Origin: GCA-2730975 sp937893275
GTDB lineage: Bacteria > Verrucomicrobiota > Verrucomicrobiia > Opitutales > Seribacteraceae
NCBI GenBank assembly: GCA_963968595.1
Contig: CAXAHJ010000023.1
Location: forward strand, 1 to 42,784
Direction of reading: 5' to 3'
DNA length: 42,784 bases
In this document: piece after piece, positions 1-6,689 of the stretch
How positions within the stretch are numbered: position 1 is the stretch's first letter
How the letters are laid out: each line of letters begins with the position of its first letter
The notes under the pieces: generated by a model
The model's database searches: none
Told to the model about the DNA's origin: nothing
Seen by the model: the letters and a program-made list of their open reading frames with translations, nothing else
Translations under genes and position numbers: made by a program

Positions 1-338
1 GAGCAAAGCCAGACCTCGCCGACAAGGACATCGGTCAACTTGATTTCGTTGGAACCCTTGACCACGAGGTCGGCTCCCTTTGCATTGGCTTTAGAGGCGG
101 GCAGGTTGACTTGCCATTTGCCATCCTTGCCGGCTTTGGCGGAAACCTTGGCATCGTGGAAGGTGACGGTAACTTCCTCGCCGGGATCGGCCCAACCCCA
201 GACGGGAACGGGTTCTCCTTGCTGGAGAACCATGTGGCTACCGAGGATGGAGGGCAACTTGACTGCGGCCGAGGCAACGGAAGCGACTGCGAAAAAGGCC
301 AAGCCGGCACGTAAAAGAAAAGAGTATGATTTTTTCAT
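1..338 (-). CDS. Sialate O-acetylesterase-like protein, N-terminal part (3' end outside window)
   Basis: Reading from an ATG at 336-338, 112 codons are open to the window edge. Residues 1-23 form a Sec signal peptide (K2-K3, then a hydrophobic stretch ending in ASA). The mature part starts with a beta-sandwich lead whose pattern MVLQQGEPVPVWGWADPGEEV is typical of the 9-O-acetylesterase family (known family pattern). The last visible residues GEVWLCS lead into the family's SGNH nucleophile motif, whose serine (GQSNM in homologues) falls just outside the window. Such enzymes remove acetyl esters from sialic acids or from plant and algal polysaccharides, and genes of this kind sit in many Verrucomicrobiota polysaccharide clusters. 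The catalytic core is not visible, so the substrate cannot be inferred. The family call is fairly secure from the N-terminal pattern; a neighbouring sulfatase gene lies 271 nt upstream. Confidence 0.85.
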   Translation of the reverse strand, partial: MKKSYSFLLRAGLAFFAVASVASAAVKLPSILGSHMVLQQGEPVPVWGWADPGEEVTVTFHDAKVSAKAGKDGKWQVNLPASKANAKGADLVVKGSNEIKLTDVLVGEVWLC

Positions 339-366
339 AAGCAGAGAGTTAGGTTTTATCTTTGGG

Positions 367-372
367 ATTATA
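367..372 (-). promoter_or_regulatory. Possible -10 box upstream of the acetylesterase gene
   Basis: The minus strand reads TATAAT here, 28 nt before the ATG at 338. No convincing TTGACA-like -35 box sits at 16-18 nt spacing, so this is only a weak promoter candidate. The rest of the gap 339-609 holds no credible gene; an 5-bp stem (ACCTT/AAGGT) near 578-592 lacks a T-run. Confidence 0.25.
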
Positions 373-609
373 GAGTGTGGGAAAGTTTTGCATGCTCGGC
401 AAGAACGCATGCCTTATAATATGCAAATTAATCTTTTTGGTTTTCGGACTGGCCAAGGAGATCATCACATTATGACAGGATTAGTTTCATATTGGGCATC
501 CACTCGGCTTTCTTGAGCGGCATCTAGTCATGGGTACGCATGTACTCGTCGTTAATGACTTCTCAGGCATGTCGCCGGACCTTTGATAAGGTGTTCCAAG
601 CCATTCGAA

Positions 610-2133
610 TCAGTCCTCGATGATTCTGCCTTGATTGATTTGCTCCAGGGCCGAAGAGGATTTTTTAGGTTTATAAGGGTACCACTCAGGCGCACCGAAC
701 CAGTCATACATCACGGCTCGAAACTTTTCTATCTTTTCAGGAGGCTCTTTTTGCCATCCGAGGTCGCCCGTGGCACTAATCCAAGTGTCCAGCGCGGCCC
801 GCATTTCCGCGAGGGCTTTGAGGTGATCCGCATGGTTTGAGTCGACAAGGTTTTTCAGTTCATTTGGGTCGGCTGCGGTATCGAAGAGGTATTCACGCCT
901 GAATTCGGTGAAGAGAGGCATCAGGTGTGGGGCGAGTTTTCCTTTTTTGTAAAGATCCCGCATCACTTGCTGAACCGGAAAGCACTTCTCTTTGTAAAAG
1001 TTAACATAGGTGCCAAAGTTGAGCTCGGGTTGGTAATTGCGAATATAGTGGTAGCGCTTGCCACGAACTGATCTCAGGCGAAAGGGAACGTCGTCGACAC
1101 GGTCTCTGGCGCTGAAAGCGTATCTTCTTTGCGGATCCCGATTTTTCCCAAGGAAAACGCGGCTTTGCATGCCCAAGGGGCGGGATATGCCGGCTAGGGA
1201 CAGGGTGGTGGCTGTCAAATCAAGCAGGCTGATCACTTCTTCGTTTACCGCGCCGGGCTTGAAACCTTCCGGCATAGGAACGTTTTTAGGCCATTTGATG
1301 ATCATGGGCACGTGTAGACCAGTGTCATAGACCCAGTGGATACTACGATGATCGACCCGGCCATTGTCGCCAAAAACAATGATGATCGTATCATCGAGAA
1401 GATTTTCTTTTTTGAGCTCCTTTAAAACGATGCCGACGCGTCGGTCCATGTTGGAAACCGAGTTGAGGTATCGGGCCCATTCCTCATTGGAAGTTTTGTG
1501 TTTGGGGAAATAGGCTGGGGGCACCACCGACTCGGGTTTGGCATACTGGACATGTTCTTCTTCCCCCCACCATTTGATGCGCTCGGGGCGATTGGTTCTG
1601 AAATCGTATATGTCATACTCCGCTTCTGGGGTGTTCACTTGTAAAAAGAAGGGCTGGCTCTTCTTAATGTTATCCCAATCCGTACTTTCGAAAATTTTCC
1701 CTTCATTAACAAAATTGAGGTCGAGTTTACCTGAGCCTACCACCTGCTCCCCGATTTTTTTGATGGAACCGGTGGTGTAGCCTGCATCTTTGAGTCGATG
1801 CGTGAGGGGTCTCACGCCCTCGGGCAGTCTAAAACCATCGTCTCGATGGTCGGGAAAGTGGTGTAAATTGACAGAGGTTTGGTACATGCCCGTCATGAAG
1901 GCTGAACGACTGGGTGCACAAACCGGAGCCGTGGAAAAAACTCTGGTGTAGCGAACTCCTTGTGAGGCCAATTGATCGAGGTGTGGAGTGTGAACCCCCT
2001 GCATGCCAAAACAGCCAAAGTCCAAGTTGCAGTTGTCGGTGATCAACCAGAGGATATTGGGCTTTTTGTCGGCAGCATGGATCGAGTTGATTTGGGTACT
2101 GATGACCAGCAGGATAACAGAGAATATTTTCAT
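610..2133 (-). CDS. Type-I sulfatase (formylglycine-dependent, exported)
   Basis: A 507-residue protein of normal sulfatase length. The ATG at 2131-2133 is preferred over one six codons upstream because it starts a clean Sec signal peptide (residues 1-20, ending SIHA). The active-site cassette CAPSR places the cysteine to be converted to formylglycine at residue 72, followed by SAFMTG. Near the N-terminus the usual Asp-Asp metal pair reads D33-N34 (ITDNCN), so one calcium ligand looks altered. A GDNG motif and a closing aromatic-rich tail (WYPY) are present. Type-I sulfatases hydrolyse sulfate esters of carbohydrates or small molecules in the periplasm or outside the cell; the substrate cannot be read here. 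The gene stands alone, after the terminator at 2323-2353 and before the acetylesterase gene. Family certain, activity likely but affected by the D-to-N change. Confidence 0.92.
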   Translation of the reverse strand: MKIFSVILLVISTQINSIHAADKKPNILWLITDNCNLDFGCFGMQGVHTPHLDQLASQGVRYTRVFSTAPVCAPSRSAFMTGMYQTSVNLHHFPDHRDDGFRLPEGVRPLTHRLKDAGYTTGSIKKIGEQVVGSGKLDLNFVNEGKIFESTDWDNIKKSQPFFLQVNTPEAEYDIYDFRTNRPERIKWWGEEEHVQYAKPESVVPPAYFPKHKTSNEEWARYLNSVSNMDRRVGIVLKELKKENLLDDTIIIVFGDNGRVDHRSIHWVYDTGLHVPMIIKWPKNVPMPEGFKPGAVNEEVISLLDLTATTLSLAGISRPLGMQSRVFLGKNRDPQRRYAFSARDRVDDVPFRLRSVRGKRYHYIRNYQPELNFGTYVNFYKEKCFPVQQVMRDLYKKGKLAPHLMPLFTEFRREYLFDTAADPNELKNLVDSNHADHLKALAEMRAALDTWISATGDLGWQKEPPEKIEKFRAVMYDWFGAPEWYPYKPKKSSSALEQINQGRIIED

Positions 2134-2322
2134 AACGGACAGAAAGGGCATTGATTATCCTTTCGTCAAGATATCAAGGGCGAATCTTTAGCTTCATGAA
2201 AAAAACATATCTTGTCGCAAGATCCTGAAAATGAGAACCTTGCGGGTATGTTCGGGCGGGTTTTTTTACCTCTAGTAAAACCACACCAGATTGGGAATGG
2301 TACTAAATCGGTACATAAAAAC

Positions 2323-2353
2323 GGCCCGCCCTGGTTGCAACCAAGGGCGGGCC
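2323..2353 (-). terminator. Strong intrinsic terminator after the Gfo/Idh/MocA gene
   Basis: A nearly perfect inverted repeat pairs GGCCCGCCCT with AGGGCGGGCC and GGTT with AACC, with one bulged A and a tiny loop. On the minus strand it is followed by GTTTTTATG, giving the T-run expected of a Rho-independent terminator for transcripts coming from the oxidoreductase gene. The surrounding gap 2134-2599 holds no credible gene; a second, AT-rich hairpin at 2525-2550 lacks a T-run on either side in the right order. Confidence 0.75.
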
Positions 2354-2599
2354 TAAAACCAAGAAAGCCTACCCCAAAACTCTCTTGGAAGCCACCACTA
2401 TAGGAGAGTGAAAGAGAGCTCGTCAACTCCCATTGAAAAAATCTTTCGGTGTCGGAGTTGAGGTGTTTTCAGAAACCCTTGTTCCTCTGTAATTTCCCTC
2501 GAAAAAAATGTCCGAATTTTTTTTAAACTCTTCGCTTTTCGAAAGAGTTTCTCGATCCTGTCTCGTTTTTTGAATGAGCTTTCGAGCACAAGTTTCGGC

Positions 2600-3997
2600 C
2601 TAATATTCTTGCGATTTCTTGATGCCCGGTTCGGGGACGAGATATATGCCTTCGGCGTTTGCTAAAAGAGGAGAGTCCGATTCCAGAGTAAGCTTTTCCA
2701 CTCCCGGACCGAACTGGTGTTTTGAATTGAGCATTTGGTCGTAGGTTATTTCCTGTCCGGTGTGGGCGGCCATGCGACCCATCGAGGTTGTTGTGCTGGC
2801 GGCTACACCGCGATCGACTTCGTTGAAGGGCTTGTTGTTGCGGATAGCGTCCATGAGGTGCTCCCATTCGTCTTGGTAGGGATTGGTCTCGGTGAGCGGG
2901 CGTTGGCCATCGCGTTGGCCGAACATCCATGCGATATCGCTGTCGAGCCCCTGCCCCTTGTGGATGCGAGCTTGCGAACGATGCCCGCCAGGTCCTGATA
3001 TCAGGGCATACCCCTTGGTGCCATGGGCGTTGCTTGAGAACTCGTCTTTGCAACCCGCCATGTTGCGGCCGTGCAGGTAAAGTTTGGTTCCGTCCGGAAA
3101 GGTGTACTCGACGGTATAGTTATCGAAATTCTGGTCGATGCTGTCACCTCGATAATGGCGACCGCCCTGGGCCTGGGCCTTGACCGGCCACGCGTCTTTC
3201 ATCCAGCAACACTCGTCGATGTTGTGAATGAAGAAGTCGCTGAAGGAACCGCCGCTCAGCCAGAGGAAACTGTGAAAGCGTCGTATTTGAAACATCAGTT
3301 CCTGTTCGTCGGCTGGTTTTTTGCCGGAGAAGCAGGAGGCGATGGGGCCTTGCATGCGATAGGCGCGAAGGGCAAGGATTTCTCCGATTTCTCCGTCTTT
3401 GATACGGGAAAACAGTTCTCGACGAGCTTTACTGTGACGACACATCAGGCCAACACCGACCTTGAGGTTTTTCCTCTTAGCTTCTTGGTTTAATTCAAGC
3501 ATTTTTCGGGAGGAAAAACCGTCGGGCGTGACGGGTTTTTCCATGAAGACATTGAGACCCTTCTTGATGGCATACTCGTAATGCACCCAACGAAATGCGC
3601 AGGGGGTAGTGAATATCGCCACGTCGCCTTTGTCGAGTGCATCCATGGCTTTCTTGTAGCCGTCGAACCCGATGTGTTTGTTGTCGGGAGATACATCGAC
3701 CTTGTCCTTGTGCTTTTTTTTGAGTCCGTTGTAGCTGCTATCCAGCCTGTGCTGGAACACATCGGCCATCGCCACAAGTTTTGTCGGGCCATTGGCAAGG
3801 GAGACGGAAAGAGCGTTGCTGGCTGCGCCTGTGCCACGCCCGCCACATCCGACCAAGGCGATCTTCGTCGTATCGTCAGTTTTTCCGTGAACCATTGGCA
3901 GGGTTACGCTAGCAAGCGCACCTACTCCGGCGATTTTGCCGCTGTTTCCCATGAAGCTGCGGCGTGAAAGGGACGAGTCGTCGATTTTCTTTTCCAT
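2600..3997 (-). CDS. Gfo/Idh/MocA family oxidoreductase with Tat signal
   Basis: A 465-residue NAD(P)-dependent sugar oxidoreductase-like protein. The ATG at 3995-3997 is chosen because AGAAG lies 6 nt upstream (4004-4008) and because it opens a twin-arginine leader, SRRSFM at residues 11-16, followed by a hydrophobic stretch. The Rossmann fold starts at about residue 45 with a VGCGGRG dinucleotide motif (residues 49-55). The family's EKP signature is at 153-155 (FMEKPV). The C-terminal part matches the usual alpha/beta substrate domain and ends with a long tail. Such Tat-exported members are abundant in Planctomycetota and Verrucomicrobiota, and some relatives act by NAD-dependent redox cycling on glycosides. 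The substrate is unknown. It is 149 nt downstream of the DMFase-like gene and could be the last gene of that run, ending at the terminator at 2323-2353. Confidence 0.93.
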   Translation of the reverse strand: MEKKIDDSSLSRRSFMGNSGKIAGVGALASVTLPMVHGKTDDTTKIALVGCGGRGTGAASNALSVSLANGPTKLVAMADVFQHRLDSSYNGLKKKHKDKVDVSPDNKHIGFDGYKKAMDALDKGDVAIFTTPCAFRWVHYEYAIKKGLNVFMEKPVTPDGFSSRKMLELNQEAKRKNLKVGVGLMCRHSKARRELFSRIKDGEIGEILALRAYRMQGPIASCFSGKKPADEQELMFQIRRFHSFLWLSGGSFSDFFIHNIDECCWMKDAWPVKAQAQGGRHYRGDSIDQNFDNYTVEYTFPDGTKLYLHGRNMAGCKDEFSSNAHGTKGYALISGPGGHRSQARIHKGQGLDSDIAWMFGQRDGQRPLTETNPYQDEWEHLMDAIRNNKPFNEVDRGVAASTTTSMGRMAAHTGQEITYDQMLNSKHQFGPGVEKLTLESDSPLLANAEGIYLVPEPGIKKSQEY

Positions 3998-4146
3998 AAT
4001 TTTCTTCTTTTGTGATGGGAAATAACAATGTCCCACGATTATTCGTTTAAGTATATTTTAATTGGACCGGGTTACCTCATGAAGGGTAAGGCGAAATAAA
4101 AACCGTTCATCTTATTGCGTCCATCCCGAACTCTCTAAATCGAGAA

Positions 4147-5562
4147 TCACGGTTTGGATAGGCGGTCGAGCACATTCTTGGTTATTTGGATCACCTTTGG
4201 ATCTTTTCCACGAAGGCCGTGGGACCAATCCGTACTGCCACAGGTGAAGACAGTGCCGCCATTTTGGTATACCCCGAGAACGGCATTACCGGAATGATCC
4301 CGAGAAGGCCATTTGTCATACCAAAGGCTATCTCCCGGAGCCCAACGAGCGGGACAGGTCGCTAGGATCGTGAAACTTTTCGGTGTGCCATCCTTGTGCG
4401 TGGGGAATGGCAGGCCATCACGCCATTCGATTTCGCAACCATCGCATTCGTAGCCAACGATGGTGTCTTTTCCGCCGAACTCATCTTTTCGCTTTAGGTT
4501 GGTACCGGCGAATACCCAGTGGTCCGGTCGATGGACGGTGTACGAACCTTTGCCGTCCATGAACTGGCCATGACTGCGATGGTATCCGCCATGAAGAAAA
4601 CCGACTCCCGTAAGCTCATTCTCCGGGCGCTTGACCAGATGGTGGCTCCAGAGGGTGGAGAGCAAGCGGTGATCTTTTTGGGAATACAAGGGGTCTTGGT
4701 TGAACCATTGTTTCCAGCAAGTAAGAGCTCGACCCCCGGCTTCCCAGCGAACTTGCCAACAGACGGAGTTACCACTAAAGAAAGCCGCGTTGCCACCCTC
4801 GGCGATGAATTTCTCGAGACTGTCTCTCATCGGGGCCGACCAGTATTCGTCATGGCCGACACTGAGGATGAGCCGGTAGTTTTCGAGTATTTCGGGGCGC
4901 AGCTCGAGATCCATGTTGCTGGCGTATTCCAATTCGTAACCGTTGCTTTCCGCCCAAGCCACGAAAGGTCCTTCCCAATTGTTGAATATGCTACGGGGCG
5001 GACGATTGAAGGATACCCGGTTTCCTTGTAGGTTTGACCGGCCATGGAAGCCGTAGAGGCTGAAACCGCCCCAGTTGTTGTAGGCATTGTAGGTGTTCAC
5101 GGAAAACTGGAGGAGAATTTTCGATTTCTTGCCCGGGTTGGCGGCCCGCAGAATAAAATGGCAACTCCCTTCGGCGGTCCGGCGGTTGCGGTGGACGAAT
5201 TTGCCGTCGCGCTCCTCCACCCTCAACGAAACCTCATAGTAACCGCTCTTCCAGTCGGTCGGTATGACCATCTTGAACCCGACTGGCCACTTGCATCCAT
5301 GGGAGGAGGCATTCTCGGGGATCGGATGCTCGGCACCGCGGATACCAGCCTTGGAGAAAACGGTTTCCTTCTTGGCTCCATGTCTCGTGATTTGAATTCC
5401 AAACTGTCTGGCGCTGGTCGAGGTGTGCAGCTTGAGTTCCTCACCGGGAGCGTAGCTAAGTTGGCTGGAATAGCCTTCGATGAAGAGAGGGCGGGGTTCG
5501 TCGGCGACGAGAAGGGAGAAGCAGAAGAGCAACAGGCCCGGGATGAGAATTGCTTTGTTCAT
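4147..5562 (-). CDS. N,N-dimethylformamidase beta-subunit-like exported protein
   Basis: A 471-residue protein; the ATG at 5560-5562 begins a Sec signal peptide (residues 1-20, ending LLVA). Residues about 22-140 look like an Ig or beta-sandwich domain. From about 148 on it matches the C-terminal domain family of the DMFase large subunit: NTYNAYNNWGG (156-166), GHDEYWS (236-242) and an EGGNAAFFSGN stretch (255-265). In true DMFase this domain binds one iron through two tyrosines and a glutamate (known); which residues here do so needs an alignment. The protein lacks the extra length of the Paracoccus enzyme (about 760 residues) and no small alpha subunit is nearby, so formamidase activity is doubtful. 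Its gene starts 20 nt after the alpha/beta hydrolase gene, in the same operon. Family placement is good; function unknown. Confidence 0.85.
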   Translation of the reverse strand: MNKAILIPGLLLFCFSLLVADEPRPLFIEGYSSQLSYAPGEELKLHTSTSARQFGIQITRHGAKKETVFSKAGIRGAEHPIPENASSHGCKWPVGFKMVIPTDWKSGYYEVSLRVEERDGKFVHRNRRTAEGSCHFILRAANPGKKSKILLQFSVNTYNAYNNWGGFSLYGFHGRSNLQGNRVSFNRPPRSIFNNWEGPFVAWAESNGYELEYASNMDLELRPEILENYRLILSVGHDEYWSAPMRDSLEKFIAEGGNAAFFSGNSVCWQVRWEAGGRALTCWKQWFNQDPLYSQKDHRLLSTLWSHHLVKRPENELTGVGFLHGGYHRSHGQFMDGKGSYTVHRPDHWVFAGTNLKRKDEFGGKDTIVGYECDGCEIEWRDGLPFPTHKDGTPKSFTILATCPARWAPGDSLWYDKWPSRDHSGNAVLGVYQNGGTVFTCGSTDWSHGLRGKDPKVIQITKNVLDRLSKP

Positions 5563-5582
5563 TAAGCGGTTATGGAGGGTCT

Positions 5583-6689
5583 TTATTTCAATACCTTTTC
5601 TAAGAGGGGGTAAGCGACTGCTCCGTTCCAACGGTGACCTCCCTCGAACTGGTCGAAAAGAAGTTGTTTTTTCTCTCCGAGGGCATGGTAGGCGTTCTTA
5701 AGCCGCTTGCGAAAGAGCTCATCCCAAGGTTTCACGATGAGAGAATCCATGGAACCCGTTTCCCAAACGCAAGGTCGCGGGGCAATCAGTGAACCAATTT
5801 CTGAATAATCCCCATAGTTCAAGAGTTTGGGTATTATTTGTGAACCGCAACTGTAACGTCGAGAGAGCCTTTCTTGCAGCAAGTTCAAGGCGCCACTGAC
5901 GGAGGCCACCTTGATGCGTTGGTCCATGGCGGTGACCATCATCGTCATGCGACCGCCGTAGGATAGGCCAGCGCCACCGAGTTTGTCCTCCTGGACCTCG
6001 GGCCGACTTTGCAGTAGGTCGAGGCACCAGCGCAGGTCGCGCAGGTTCGACGTGATGGGCAACTGGCCAAGAGCCTGCATGCGTACTAGGGTAACGGCGC
6101 AGGGATCTTTTCCACCATATATCTTTCGATTTACGCGGCGGCCGAATGGCACCATGCAGGGTGCGGCCACGACATATCCTTTTCGAACGAATTGCAGACC
6201 GTAATCGTAGTGGCTTTTTCGGATGGCTTCCTCCACTCCCGGGAGGTCATTCCGCCCAACGATCGGATCGTTGCCGAACTCGCCATGGCCATGGACGCAT
6301 AGGACTCCCGGGGCCTTCTTTCCTTTGGCAAGGTCCCTCGGGATCAGCAGGTAGACCGGGACGGAGGGAATGCCTTTCGCTTCGAGCAAGATCTGATGTC
6401 TTACGTGGTCATTGAGCTTTACGACTTTCTCGACAGTTACCTTCCAATTCTTCGGGGGAGTAGAGTCGCCCAGCAATTCGGTCAGCTTGGTCTTGAATTC
6501 CTTTTGCCAACGTCTGCATCCTTCCGCGGTTTTCCCTTGGAACAGCATGGAGAGTCGGGCGTTCTTCAAGGCCGCTCCAATATCGGCGTCGACGAGTCGT
6601 TTCGGAGTTTGTCCGGTTAGTTCGGAAGCGAGCCCGAGCATGGAGCTCGCCAGCGTCGCGGTGCGTTGAGTGAAGGCGCGACGGTTCAT
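5583..6689 (-). CDS. Alpha/beta hydrolase, acetyl xylan esterase or dienelactone hydrolase-like, with Tat-like leader
   Basis: A 368-residue esterase-type protein. The ATG at 6687-6689 overlaps the stop of the upstream propeller gene (ATGA), which decides the start over a much longer reading that would run through that gene. Residues 1-26 begin NRRAFTQ, a possible twin-arginine leader. The fold starts near residue 108 (PVYLLIP), with the oxyanion region VLCVHGHGEFG (129-139). The nucleophile elbow is GLSYGG with Ser243, the acid is probably Asp315 (TGSMDS) and the base His352 (GGHRWNG), so the triad appears complete. These enzymes cleave ester bonds, for example acetyl groups on polysaccharides; the substrate is not readable. 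The 4-nt overlap indicates translational coupling with the double-propeller protein, and the DMFase-like gene follows after 20 nt. Confidence 0.9.
   Translation of the reverse strand: MNRRAFTQRTATLASSMLGLASELTGQTPKRLVDADIGAALKNARLSMLFQGKTAEGCRRWQKEFKTKLTELLGDSTPPKNWKVTVEKVVKLNDHVRHQILLEAKGIPSVPVYLLIPRDLAKGKKAPGVLCVHGHGEFGNDPIVGRNDLPGVEEAIRKSHYDYGLQFVRKGYVVAAPCMVPFGRRVNRKIYGGKDPCAVTLVRMQALGQLPITSNLRDLRWCLDLLQSRPEVQEDKLGGAGLSYGGRMTMMVTAMDQRIKVASVSGALNLLQERLSRRYSCGSQIIPKLLNYGDYSEIGSLIAPRPCVWETGSMDSLIVKPWDELFRKRLKNAYHALGEKKQLLFDQFEGGHRWNGAVAYPLLEKVLK

Noticed and set aside
339..609. Short gene in the gap between acetylesterase and sulfatase
   Set aside because: No frame with a credible start, ribosome site or familiar protein sequence.
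2525..2550. AT-rich hairpin AAACTCTT/AAGAGTTT just after the Gfo/Idh/MocA stop
   Set aside because: On the minus strand the stem is followed by an A-run, not a T-run, so it is not an intrinsic terminator; the GC-rich hairpin at 2323-2353 fits far better.
4147..5562. Functional dimethylformamidase
   Set aside because: Far shorter than the known large subunit, no small-subunit gene, and an exported protein; only the domain family is supported.
5044..5565. Long open frames on the plus strand opposite minus genes, e.g. here and at 8507-9259 and 39539-40630
   Set aside because: They mirror real minus-strand genes, have no recognisable domain or start signals and are explained by codon bias on the other strand.
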